Of a stretch of DNA of 64,000 bases, positions 9,784-19,970 are shown in pieces. Position 1 is the stretch's first letter, and every line of letters begins with the position of its first letter. The DNA is taken from positions 24,936,262 through 25,000,261 of the forward strand of contig OY992540.1 in the NCBI GenBank assembly GCA_963921195.1, given 5' to 3'. Under the pieces are notes generated by a model. That model did not search any database. It was not told where the DNA came from and saw nothing but the letters and a program-made list of their open reading frames with translations. The translations under genes and the position numbers were made by a program. The stretch comes from Pegoplata infirma (lineage: Eukaryota > Arthropoda > Insecta > Diptera > Anthomyiidae).

Positions 9784-11095
9784 CGAGGGCCTATATTCAA
9801 AATCCTTCTTCCATTTTCACGAAAATTATTTTTTGATGGCAAAATATTCAGTAAAACGGCCTTCTTCTATGATGTAAAATTCAGAACAAAAATATGTTTT
9901 TAGCTATTTTATTTGCAGTTTTGGTTTTCTCTATCTTCACACAATTAATTTTTCTGAATGCAAAACCCTCTATCTTTTCAAATAATTAATTTATAAATAT
10001 TTTTGAATAATTTCATCATAAAATACATGTTTTCATACCAACAAAATTGATGCTAATTTTTGCTAAAATTTCTTGTTTGACTTTTTTAAAAAATATGGCT
10101 CAAAATTTGGATGTCTTTTGTAGATTATGAAACAAACATTTTAATCTTAAAAATCGCGATGCTGGTCAGCATCTTTTCACCAAAATCGCGTTTTTAATTT
10201 GTTTACAATTTTTACATAACATATTCAACAGTTTGTCAGCTTTCGAGTTAAAAAATTACCGATGTCGTAAATGAAATCATAATAACTCATTTTTATTAAA
10301 ACGCAAAACCCTCTATCTGATCATTTTCATTTATGTACTTTAAATATTTTTGAGAACCAAAAGCCTCTATCTATCATAAAATCCCCAATAGTGCAAAATT
10401 TTAAAAACGAATACGGAATCTCACATATAATTCCGTATTTGATTTGAAAAAATATTGTAGAATAGCGAATTTTAATTACTCTAACAAAACGCGAAATAAA
10501 CAGTTTTTTGGATCTCCTGAAAAGTTGTGGTTTTTTAAATAGAGGGTTTTGAATAGAGATGGGCACATGAGCAGAATAAAGCGTGATTCACGTGATTCAC
10601 ACGTGATCACGCGTGAGTGTGACTGAAATCAATTTTACTCACGTGATTCTGAGTGAGTGTGAGTGGAGAAAAAAATTGCGTGAGTGAGTGTGCGTGAGTC
10701 GTTTTTTTTTCGCGAGTTTTGATTTATTTTCTCTTCATATTTCCTTTCGTACTAAAAAAAGCAAAAAAAAAATTTAAAATTTGGCTAAACTTCAGATTTC
10801 GTCTGGAAAAAAGCAAAAAAAATATGTACAATTTCGCGGAACTTTAAATTTTGCTGAAAATTTTGAAAGATTTTTGCAATTTTAGTTTTTGAAATTTTTG
10901 TTGTATAAATAATAGTTTCGTGAGTGTAAGTGCACGTGAGTGTGAGTTATATTAAATTTACTCACGTGATTGTGAGTCGAAAAAACATGCTCGTGAGTGT
11001 GTGTGCGTTATTCGAAAATTCCTATCGTGAGCATGAGTGAGTGTGAGTCAAACATCATTCACGCGCGCATCTCTAGTTTTGAATATCGGCCCTTG
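9784..11095. mobile_element. Element B with 19-bp inverted ends
   Basis: Ends are CGAGGGCCTATATTCAAAA and inverted CAAGGGCCGATATTCAAAA, flanked by ATAT (9780-9783 and 11096-11099). The motif CAAAACCCTCTATCT recurs internally near 9961 and 10301, with a variant near 10358, and near the right end. About 780 bp remain after removing the nested hAT element. No transposase is seen. Confidence 0.7.
10554..11075. mobile_element. hAT-type MITE C1 with perfect 8-bp TSD
   Basis: Inverted ends TAGAGATGGGC and GCGCATCTCTA are bounded by a perfect GTTTTGAA duplication (10546-10553 and 11076-11083). Both subterminal zones are packed with CACGTGA and GTGAGTGTGAGT motifs. A partial second copy is at about 29870-29972. 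The 522-bp length, 8-bp TSD and subterminal motif arrays fit a non-autonomous hAT element. Confidence 0.85.
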
Positions 11096-11199
11096 ATATA
11101 CAGTTAATGGAACTCTTGACCGATACTTCGATGTGTTTCACATGGTATGACAAAGTGAGTATACGCCATACTATGGTTAGAGTGTATATAAGGCGCAGT

Positions 11200-12085
11200 C
11201 ATTTATTTAAAAATTTTGTTTTTATTAAAAGTTTAATAACTCGCTTAATTTTTAACCGATTTTAAAACCCAATGATAAGTTTTACTCATAAAAAATATAT
11301 TTTTTTTTTATAAATTTATAAATGGTACGGTTCCTTAATAAAAAAATGTATAAAAACATAAAAAAAGTTGAAAAATATAAAATTTTTTGAAAAAAAAAAT
11401 GTTGCTGTAGAAATACGCACAGTTGTCTCAATATGACTTAAATATCATGTTCACATCTTCAAAAGTTCTCAGTTTCTTCTTTCTAAAACTGTAGAAAAAA
11501 TCAAAATCGGTTCATATTTAACAAGGTTACTGGCTTGTAAGTGTGAAAAGTACGAGAAACTAGTTTTTTACCCGTAACTAAAGATTTTTAAGGTAATTCG
11601 AAAATTTCAAGGACAGAGTCTTGTTGTACTCAACAACTCCTACTAGAAAAAAAGTATGGAATCCCACCTTTTTTTCTGTCGCACAGTGTTATTCTATGAG
11701 ACCAACATAGTTTTAATTACTAAAGAAAATATTGACCTCGAGCTAGAAAAAACCTACTCAAAATATTTTATAGATCTTTTTATGCACTGATTATAAATTG
11801 TGAAATGGAAGATCGAAAAAATTAAATGGAAAGTCAGTTTGAAATAATTCTTTCTGATAACCATCTTTGAACATTGTCCATCTTTAAGGGTTAAAAACAA
11901 ATATTTTTAAATATTATTGATAAAAACAAAAGATTTAAAACGTTTTGAAAAAAAAAAATCACATTTTAACAAAACAACACGTGAAGAGAAATTATTAACT
12001 GATTAGAATGAGTAATCAATATTTAAAAATCAAATTAAAATTTAAAGAGTAGATTATTTGATATTTTTTTTAATCGAAAAAAACA
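11200..12085. other. Upstream intergenic region of the phosphatase gene
   Basis: AT-rich, with no coding signal. Positions 11690-11772 hold the KK repeat (landmark GACCTCGAGCTAGAA), also found at 14050-14166, 34560-34640, 51000-51070 and 52505-52570. It therefore brackets the phosphatase gene on both sides. Confidence 0.5.
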
Positions 12086-12087
12086 TT

Positions 12088-12130
12088 TATAAAAGCAGGT
12101 TATTTTAAGGAGTTGTCATTTAGTTCAGTA
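12088..12130 (+). promoter_or_regulatory. Core promoter: TATA box and initiator
   Basis: TATAAAAG starts at 12088 and a consensus initiator TCATTT puts +1 at 12118, exactly 30 bases downstream. This predicts a 32-base leader ending AACAAA before the ATG. TCAGTA (A at 12127) is a weaker alternative. Confidence 0.7.
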
Positions 12131-12149
12131 TTAGCATTCATCCAACAAA

Positions 12150-13391
12150 ATGTATACGAAATTAAGAAATTTCTTAGTGCTAAGTCTGTTGATTCTACAA
12201 TCTGTAGATAATTGTGTTAGTTCTAAATGTCAAGATGATGATGAAGATTGTAAAGAAGAGTACATGCATCCCGATATGTCTGATCATTCTTTAAATCGTC
12301 GTTCAACATCTAATGAATTTCTATCGGAATATTGGTTGGACAATGGTGAACGTTTTGTGGCCTACAAAGATGCTACCGCCCACTTGCCGATTAGGAATAA
12401 AGCTAAAAATATTATATTTTTCCTAGGCGATGGTATGTCTTTTACAACTTTGTCGGCCACCAGAGTGTATATGGGTGGTGAAGAGCAGAGTCTGTCATTT
12501 GAATCATTTACCGATACTGGTTTAGTAAAAACATATGCTATAGATCGTTTGGTACCCGATTCCGCCTGTACTGCTACTGCCTTTTTATGTGGTGTTAAAG
12601 CTAATTATGGCACCATTGGTGTATCGGGTCATGTTAAACGTGGTGATTGTGAGGCCTCTAAAAATACTTCTCATTATGTGGACTCTATAGCTAAATGGGC
12701 TTTGGATGCTAAAAAATCAGTAGGTTTGGTAACAAATACTAGAGTAACACATGCTACTCCAGCTGGTTTATATGCTCATACGGCTGAGAGAGACTGGGAA
12801 AATGATAAAAAAGTTAAAACTGATTGTGGTAAAAATTCCGGAGTCGCTGATATAGCTCTTCAATTAATGGAGGGTGAGGTAGGCAAACAATTAAAAGTTA
12901 TTATGGGTGGCGGTAAGACTCAATTTGTGGATCAAGATTTTTATGAAGATGGCAAGCGTAGAGATGGTCGTAATTTAATTGAAGAGTATTTTAGAGAACA
13001 TCATTTGAACCAATATGCTGAAACCAAAGATGATATGTTTGCTGTAAATGCCTCTACTACCAGACGGTTTTTGGGTTTATTCAATGATGGTCATATGAAA
13101 TATAATTTAAAAGCTTTGGACTCTAAGAAAAATCAACAGCCCACTTTAAAAGATATGACCGAAAAGGCCATAGAATTATTGCAGGCCAATAATGAAGAGG
13201 GTTACTTTTTATTTGTGGAAGCCGGAAGAATTGATACAGCTCATCATAATAATAAAGCTACTTTAGCGTTAGATGAGACTGAACAGTTGTCGGAAGCGGT
13301 AGCTTTAGCTAGAACTCTCACCAATATTGAAGATACTCTTATAGTAGTATCAGCCGATCATTCACATACTATGTCGGTATCGGGTTATGCA
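12150..13391 (+). CDS. Alkaline phosphatase, exon 1 (residues 1-414)
   Basis: A metal-dependent phosphomonoesterase of the animal alkaline phosphatase family. Residues 1-25 form a signal peptide (LVLSLLILQS core), followed by a short acidic Cys-containing stretch. Catalytic motifs appear in order: FFLGDGM (metal ligand D94), VPDSACTATAF (nucleophile S138), VTHATPAGLYAHT and AERDW (H201, R214), VEAGRIDTAHH (E357, D362, H366) and SADHSHT (D403, H404). These match the two-zinc/one-magnesium site of the family, with Thr at 203 where mammalian enzymes have Ser. The usual second His of RIDH is Thr and the usual GGR is AGR. The start is the first ATG after the promoter, in good fly context. The exon ends in phase 0 at the donor GTAAGT. 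Which Drosophila paralogue it matches cannot be decided here. Confidence 0.93.
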
Positions 13392-13471
13392 GTAAGTTTA
13401 AAAAAATAACTGTTAAAAGCTTTCAAAAAGTTTACAAAAATCTCCTTTTCTTTTTACTTCTCTTTCTTTAG
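13392..13471 (+). other. Phosphatase intron, 80 bp
   Basis: Donor GTAAGT at 13392, pyrimidine tract CTTCTCTTTCTTT, and acceptor AG at 13470-13471. The phase-0 join gives ...SGYA then PRGNN..., the expected order for the family. Confidence 0.9.
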
Positions 13472-13825
13472 CCCCGTGGTAATAACATTTTAAAATTAGC
13501 TTCTGTTGGTGAAGATCTTTTGCCCTATATGACATTAAGTTATGCTAATGGTCCTGGTTTCTCAGAATTTTTCAATACTAAAACAAATCTTCGTAAAGAT
13601 CCTCGTGATATCTTAGAGTCTTTGGATTCGGAAGATGATTATGATTTAGAATTCCCTGCCACTGCTCCTATGGAATCTGAAACACATGGTGGTGAAGATG
13701 TTCCTGTTTATGCTTCGGGACCTTGGTCCGATATTTTCAGTGGTGCTTATGAACAAAGTACTTTGCCTTATTTAATGGCATTTGCTGGTTGTTTTGGCCC
13801 AGGTCGAAAGGCTTGCGGTAATTAA
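13472..13825 (+). CDS. Alkaline phosphatase, exon 2 (residues 415-531)
   Basis: Continues exon 1 without a frame change. It contains LSYANGPGF and the last zinc-ligand motif ETHGGEDVPVYASGP (His at about residue 486), and ends CFGPGRKACGN before TAA. Membrane-bound animal alkaline phosphatases usually continue past this cysteine-containing end with a GPI-attachment site and hydrophobic tail; here the protein stops first. I infer a soluble secreted enzyme of 531 residues. Directly after the stop, the same frame reads 12 mostly hydrophobic codons before a second stop, which might be a tail remnant or chance in AT-rich DNA. The whole protein is intact, with no frameshift. Confidence 0.92.
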   Translation, partial: PRGNNILKLASVGEDLLPYMTLSYANGPGFSEFFNTKTNLRKDPRDILESLDSEDDYDLEFPATAPMESETHGGEDVPVYASGPWSDIFSGAYEQSTLPYLMAFAGCFGPGRKACGN

Positions 13826-14170
13826 GTATTGGGATCTTTTGTGATATTCTTATTTATTGAATAGTTGTTATTTGAAGAAATGGTTAAAAAAATATAGTTA
13901 CTAATATTTTGTTGGAAATTTGTTAATATTTGGAAATTTATTTTGAATAATAATGTGGGGAAAACTAATCTCGGTAACCTAGATGTCCCAATATTACTAG
14001 TCCTCTGAACATTGGAGAAACAGAAAACAGAACAGAAAAAAAAATTATAGAAAACTATTCTATTAGAATATCGTGGTTGTAATAAGTAAAGAAAAATGTC
14101 CTCGAGCAAGAATAACCCTATTCAATATGTTATATTTTAAAGGTCGAATAAACTGTTTTTATTTTAATTA
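13826..14170 (+). other. 3' flank of the phosphatase, with candidate poly(A) signal
   Basis: No canonical AATAAA lies close to the stop. The first good one is at 14147-14152, inside a KK repeat copy (14050-14166). The gene may therefore use a repeat-supplied signal or a non-canonical closer one. Confidence 0.45.
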
Positions 14171-14227
14171 AAAATAACTCAGAATCATTGGAGAAAATGT
14201 TTCAAACCCAACCAAACTGATTTCAGC

Positions 14228-14896
14228 AACAACAAGTAAAAAAGTTAATTTCGGCTTTGCCGAATGTATTGTATTGCAAAAAAAAATCCGCGGAAAAAAA
14301 TTTTAGGTGAAAAAAAATTTTTGGTGAAAAAAAATTCCGCAAATTTTTTTTTTTTGTAAAAAAATTGGTTTGTACTTGTAAAAATTCCATTCTGTGTCCA
14401 ATTCTGTTCACATATGCCAACCAGCAGCCAATTTTAAGCATTTTGTATTTGTAGGTTATGTAGAATATACCAAAATTTTCGAGGTGTTCTTACATTTTAG
14501 TTCATAACTTTTGAACCGCTGAACCGACTTGAAACTTGAAATTGGAAATAAATTACCGTTCAGCAAAATTAAAAACATTCTGAAGAAGGTTTTGCAATAC
14601 TCATTGCAAAAAATTGGAAATTTTTGGTACCAAATTTCGAAGTAATTGTTTAATAAACTTGAAATTTGGAAACTTAAAATTTGGACTGTATGATAATCTA
14701 ACGCAAAAAATATTCGGACAAATGTATTTTCTAAGAAGTTTATATTTTACTAGGCCAAAATTGTACTTTGGTACTTTTTCGTTCTTCTGAAATAATGGAT
14801 ATAATTAATCTTGATTTTTGGAATGTAGCATTGTCAACTAAAACAAAACATTCTCAAAAAACAAAAAAAAGTTTAGGAATTTCTGATACTACGTAA
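14228..14896. other. Family-A end fragment, then AT-rich DNA
   Basis: AACAAGTAAAAAAGTTAATT leads into the hairpin TTCGGCTTTGCCGAA at 14250-14264, a family-A terminus. After that I see only repeat-like AT-rich sequence, including TTCATAACTTTTGAACCGCT, typical of family I. Confidence 0.4.
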
Positions 14897-15176
14897 CCCA
14901 GTTGGCAAAATAAAATCACACCTGACATACTGCTGACTCTCCCTTTATGGAATCGCTGACATCTTCATACAATTTTTCAAAATGTCATCAATGACATGTC
15001 AGCTGTTGGTCAGCAGTGTCCACCAGTATCTGTGGCCACTAACAATTCGTTTAAACAACCGCTGACCAACTGCTGACATGTCATTGATGACATTTTGAAA
15101 AATTGTATGAAGATGTCAGCAATTTTATAAAGGGAGAGTCAGCAGTATGTCAGGTGTGATTTTTTTGCCGACTGGG
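14897..15176. mobile_element. Palindromic MITE V, 280 bp
   Basis: The ends are CCCAGTTGGCAAAA and inverted CCCAGTCGGCAAAA. Most of the length is a hairpin with arms containing CACACCTGACATACTGCTGA and GACATGTCATTGATGACATT. AA directly flanks both ends, as for the CCCAG-ended element at 29596-30326. Confidence 0.8.
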
Positions 15177-16312
15177 AAGTAAAATGGGGTAACTATTTAG
15201 TACTATTTGCGTACTATTGCGATTTCCTGAAATATTGGTCAATGAAAATTTAATCTTTTTAATCTCTAACACTCTTTTTTTGAAAAAATAATCCAAAAAT
15301 TCACAATTTTTTTTTTCAAAAATATTGATTTTTTGCTTGGTATTTAATTACATTTACACAAAAATATACACAAACAACTAAATAAAATCCATTATTTATG
15401 TATAATAAATCCATTAAATTATTACTCCCAATTCGTTGAAAACCTTACAAACAGTGTTGCCATAAGAGAATTTTGAAAAAATGCTAAATGGCCGAAAAAA
15501 AATGCTAAAATGCTCTACAGACAAAAAAAATGTGATAGATTTTTTTTTTTTCATTTATTAAATTAACAAATAATGATTTTTGACAATAACTCTAGTTAAC
15601 AACGAAAATGCGCACTAACTGCGTCTACATATTTTTTTTGACCGCTAAACTTAAAAATTTAATCGAAAAAATACTTCTAATAATTTTTTTTTTGCGTTTT
15701 TTGGAGTTATTTTCACTGTTTTCCCTATATCTTGAGTAATGTACCTCCGATCTACTCGTGGTAAAAATCAAATTAAAGTTAATCAAATTTGCAACAAACT
15801 TTACACAAGTTACTTTCCCATCTGTTCAATAGTTTACGCGCGATAGACAAATATATTGTAAAAATTAATTTTTTTATCAAAAAAATTCATTTGTTGATCA
15901 AAAAACTCATTTTTTAGTTTTTTTTAACGAATCGTTGCAAATTAACAAGTTTTCTTATTTACCTTAAAAGCCTGAACATATACAAATACAACAAAATGGG
16001 TTTCATAAAAATCTATGGGCAATCACCAAAGTTATAATGAATTTTTTGAAACTAAACATACAAATTTCCAAAAAATTTTTTTGTATTTAAAATACAAGAG
16101 TAAAAACTGGGTTAAATACCATAGTGTTTTTTGTGTGTATTTTTATATACACACAAAAAACTTCGGTGATAACCGATAGATTTTCATCAAACCGAATTTG
16201 TTATCTTAGTTAAGGATCAGGCTTAAAAAAAAAACATAACAAATTTTTTTGTTACGGTTTCAATAATTTTTTTTTTTTTTATTTGAAAACTAGTGTAACC
16301 GGTACATATACC

Positions 16313-16354
16313 GATAGCAGCCCTATCACCTATTTCGGTGATAGGGCTGCTATC
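16313..16354. repeat. Perfect 18-bp hairpin stem
   Basis: GATAGCAGCCCTATCACC, a 6-base loop, then the exact complement. It lies inside element Y, just before a GC-richer fragment. Confidence 0.85.
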
Positions 16355-16369
16355 TTAGTAAATTTCCTT

Positions 16370-16545
16370 GCGTTTTCATAGGCCTCCGAACCTGCCCAAT
16401 GCACGCTTGTGTCCCTAGATATTTCCTTCCAGGGACGGATGTTGTGGTTATACCGCCATTGATCGGTCGCCAGTGCCTCCTCTGCCAAAAACAGGGCCTA
16501 CCACTAGTCGGAGAGGATGACATTAATGTAGGATAGGCTTTATGT
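16370..16545 (-). pseudogene. GC-richer fragment, possibly a retroelement relic
   Basis: On the minus strand a frame reads through about 55 codons, including the stretch TDQWRYNHNIRPWKE, and ends in a stop near the hairpin at 16337-16354. I do not recognise a domain. Composition differs from the surrounding DNA, which suggests a captured coding fragment or LINE relic. Confidence 0.3.
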
Positions 16546-16982
16546 TATCACATTCAAGATGTGTACGCATCACTACAACTTAGACCCCAATTGGGTTTTC
16601 TAAATTTAAATAGGTTTTTCTCAATTTTATTTTTCTAAATTTCGACTAGGTTTTCTAAATTTCAATTGGGTTTTCTGAATTTCAATTGGTATTTTTTAAT
16701 TTCAATCATTTCTTAATTTCTATCTGGATTTTTAAATTTCAATTGGGTTTTCTGAATTTTAACTGCGATTTCTAAATTTTAATTTATATTTTCTAAATTT
16801 TTGAATTTCAATTTATACTTTCTTAATTTCTTAGGATTTCTGATTTTCAATTAGGCGCACAGTGATTCGTTTCATTGGCAAAAATCAAAAAAAAAGTATG
16901 TCTTCAATGTTGATGATTTTTTGTATTTTTACAGTTTAATAGTAAACTAAAAGAAATATGTACTTTTCTGATTTTTAAGAAG

Positions 16983-17162
16983 TCATATGTTGCCACAAGA
17001 GGGCGCTAAAGTATGGAAATTCAACGCTATTGTGTTAAAAGTTTTAACTTAAAAAAACTTAAAAGTTTTAACTCATATGTTGCCACAAGAGGGCGCTAAA
17101 GTATGGAAATTCAACGCTATTGTGTTAAAAGTTTTACCTTAAAACCTAAAAATTGATTTTTA
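16983..17162. repeat. Tandem duplication, 90-bp unit, two copies
   Basis: Two copies starting TCATATGTTGCCACAAGAGG are nearly identical. The unit is unusually GC-rich for this region (GAGGGCGCT). Confidence 0.9.
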
Positions 17163-17231
17163 TAGGTTTACTAAAATAATTATGAAAAATCGAATTTTAA
17201 AGAAATCAACGAAATTTTTTTTGCAAAAGTT

Positions 17232-17736
17232 CACAGAAAATAAAATCGTAAAATTTAAATCAACTAACATCGATTGTAAATCAACCGAACATGATATCAA
17301 CCAAACATTTAGTAAAAACGGCCGCTAGTTATTCCATAATACAAAATTTCGATTTTGTTTTCAACAAATTTACTCAAGTAATTTTATTTCAAAATTATTT
17401 TATCATGTCAACAAATAGGTTTTGTGTTTGTTGAATTTCTTTGTTGAAAAAAAAATAAGATTTTTTACTTTTGTCAGATCAACAAATTGTGTTTGTGTTT
17501 GTTGAATTTCTTTGTTGAAAAAAAATTTAAGATTTTGTACGTTTGTCAATACAAATAATAATTTTAGAGAACTATTACAAACTCGTTTATCAATTTTTTT
17601 TTACATTTTTTTTCAACAATCAATATTTACAAACGTTAGTTGATATCACAAATTTCCGTATAGGAGCACTTTCAGTGAAAAAGTTAATTGTATTCACAAA
17701 TATGGGGGTCAATATAACAATTCGTTTTTTTCTGTG
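17232..17736. mobile_element. MITE N2
   Basis: Diverged full-length relative of N1 (391-844), starting CACAGAAAATAAAATCG and ending TTTTTCTGTG. It is nested in element X. The open frame at 17543-17815 is the shared MITE sequence. Confidence 0.65.
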
Positions 17737-17999
17737 TTACTTTAATATATTAGCTAAATGTTTTATTTGCATTTTTTTAGAATTAATCTTAAAATACATT
17801 TTTGTATTGCTCTGAAACCTATCAGCTTTACCACAAGAAAATAAAATAAATTTAAAATGAGCTTTTAATTTTATTTCCATACAAATTGTTTTCGTTTTTA
17901 AAATCGACTTTCAAAAAATGTATTGAAAATTTGAAATTTAAAATAAAACTTTTGTTAAAATAGACTTTTTGTTTTCTTGTGGTAAGGGCCTATATTTTT

Positions 18000-19060
18000 T
18001 CTACCGAATTCCCAAAAATTGACAAATTTTGATGGAATGCATAAAAAAAGTTCGTGAGTCAAAAAATTATTTTTTTCGCTTTTTCGATAGCTCGGATTAT
18101 GGTTTATAAGGCAAAACAATGAAAAAAGTTTTTGTCTGAAGTTGGAAAAAAGTTATGTTTTTTTTGTGTCTTTATTTAATTTTTTTCAAAAGCTATATTA
18201 TTAATGGAAAAAATATTAGAAAAAAAAATCCAATATTAAGTATTTTTTCTTTACTCATTCATATATTTTATAGTATTCTGTAAAAATATAATAAAAAATC
18301 AGAAAAAAAATATGCAGTACGTGGGCCGTTTTGCTTTAAAAGTTATCTTTGACTTTTACTAAAATCCCCAAAATCACCAAATTTTAATGACCTTCATAAA
18401 AAAAGTTCGTGAATAAAATTTTTTTGTTTTTTATTTTTTTTGTAGCTTTAACTATGTTTTATAAGATCAAAAAATAAAAATAACTAAGTTTTTTTTTAAG
18501 TTGAAAAAAAAAATTAAAAAAAAAAAAATCTAAAATTGGATTATTTTTTTTTATTTATTTTATTTACTGTAAATAAATTTAAAAAATACATCAACATTTT
18601 AGTGTTTTTTTATATAAAGGAATTTATTGTATTGTATACCATAAATTTATAGTAAATAATTCGATAAAATAAGTATACAGTGGGCCATTTTGCTTTAAAA
18701 CCAGTATTTGATTTTCGTTGGTATCTTAAATCAAAACCAAATTTTTTTTGAGATACATAAAAAAAGTTCGTACTTAGAAATTATTTTTTATTGATTTTTT
18801 TAACATCCTGGACTGTTTTCTATACGATCAAATAATAAAAATAACTAAGTTTTGAAAAAAACGAAAAAAAAAAAAATAAAAATTTTAAGTACCCAAAAAA
18901 AATAATTTTTTTTTTCAAGTTTTTTGTTATTAACGGGGTATATACTTAGGAATAAAGCAAATATTAAACGAGTTTACTTAAAACTTATTTCGAATAATTT
19001 TATTTTCGTAATGCAATAGAAAATAAGTGTTGCAATGTTTTGCTTTAGCAGTTATTATGA
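18000..19060. repeat. Diverged tandem array, about 355-bp period
   Basis: CATAAAAAAAGTTCGT recurs at about 18040, 18395 and 18756, and TTTTGCTTTA at 18329, 18688 and 19038. Three units and the start of a fourth are visible, each strongly diverged. Confidence 0.75.
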
Positions 19061-19084
19061 ATTTTTATATTTTTAACTATTTTT

Positions 19085-19970
19085 AAAAAAAGGATATATT
19101 AACAGCTTTTTTGTTACCGCAAGCAACTCCACGAAATTTGCCACACTTATTAACGCCATTTGATCTAATCTATATAAAAAATTTGATAGCAATTGAAATA
19201 TTTTTAAAATAGTTACAGCGATTTCAAGAAAAAGGATATATGGCAGCCACTCGAGTCCTTGCTCAGATTAAAACACAAATGTTGTACGTCGATAGTTATC
19301 TAAATTTCTAAGACAATAACTGAGTTTAGTAATTTTATAGCAAGTTTTGTGGCTAAAAGTCCACTTTTAAGTTTCAGGATATACGACAGGTACAAATGTC
19401 CTTCGACCGATTTGCTCAAAATTTTTATTTTTTTCTACTAATTAATTTTGTGCTTGCGTACCAAATTTGGAAAATCGTTGACAACTCTTTCTATTTTAAT
19501 TTTGTGATTAAACTATATTAAAACTTGATTGCAGTTTTTAAAAAGGATATGTTGATAACTTTTGTTTTACAGAACCGATTTCAGCGAAATTTGGCACACA
19601 CATTGACATCACTTATTCAAATTTTTATAAAAAATTTCAAGGGTATCGAGTAATTTTTGAGCGATTTACAATATTTTTAAGAAAAAGGATATATGGCAGC
19701 CACACGAGTCCTTGCTTCAATCTAGAAAAAAACTTACACATAAAATACTATATCAAAATTGGTAACAATAACAAAGTTTGGGAATTTTGTGACCATTTTT
19801 GTAGTTTTAATCACATATTTAAATTTCAGGATATATGAGGGGTAGGCGTGTCCTTGCTCCGATTTTTCCAAAAACTCGTTTTTTTCTTGACTAGATAATT
19901 TAATGCTTGTGTACCAAATTTCAGAAATCTGCGACCAATATTCTATTTTTGCCCACTCGATATATGGGAA
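19085..19970. repeat. Diverged tandem array, about 452-bp period
   Basis: Two units share, in order, AAGGATAT followed by RTTRAYARC; AGGATATATGGCAGCCAC (19231 and 19687); and TTTCAGGATATA (19373 and 19824). It adjoins the 355-bp array inside the same element. Confidence 0.75.

Larger units (their letters stand above)
8797..11190. repeat. Family-A-like repeat broken by two insertions
   Basis: Host landmarks appear in three pieces: GACATCGCTACAATGTATTA ending at 9190; GAATCGATCACTGATC at 9758-9783; and ACAGTTAATGGAAC through GGTATGACAAAGTGAGTATA after 11095. Joining the pieces restores the order seen in the copy at 5245-5380. Element D1 separates the first two pieces and element B the last two. 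Confidence 0.7.
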
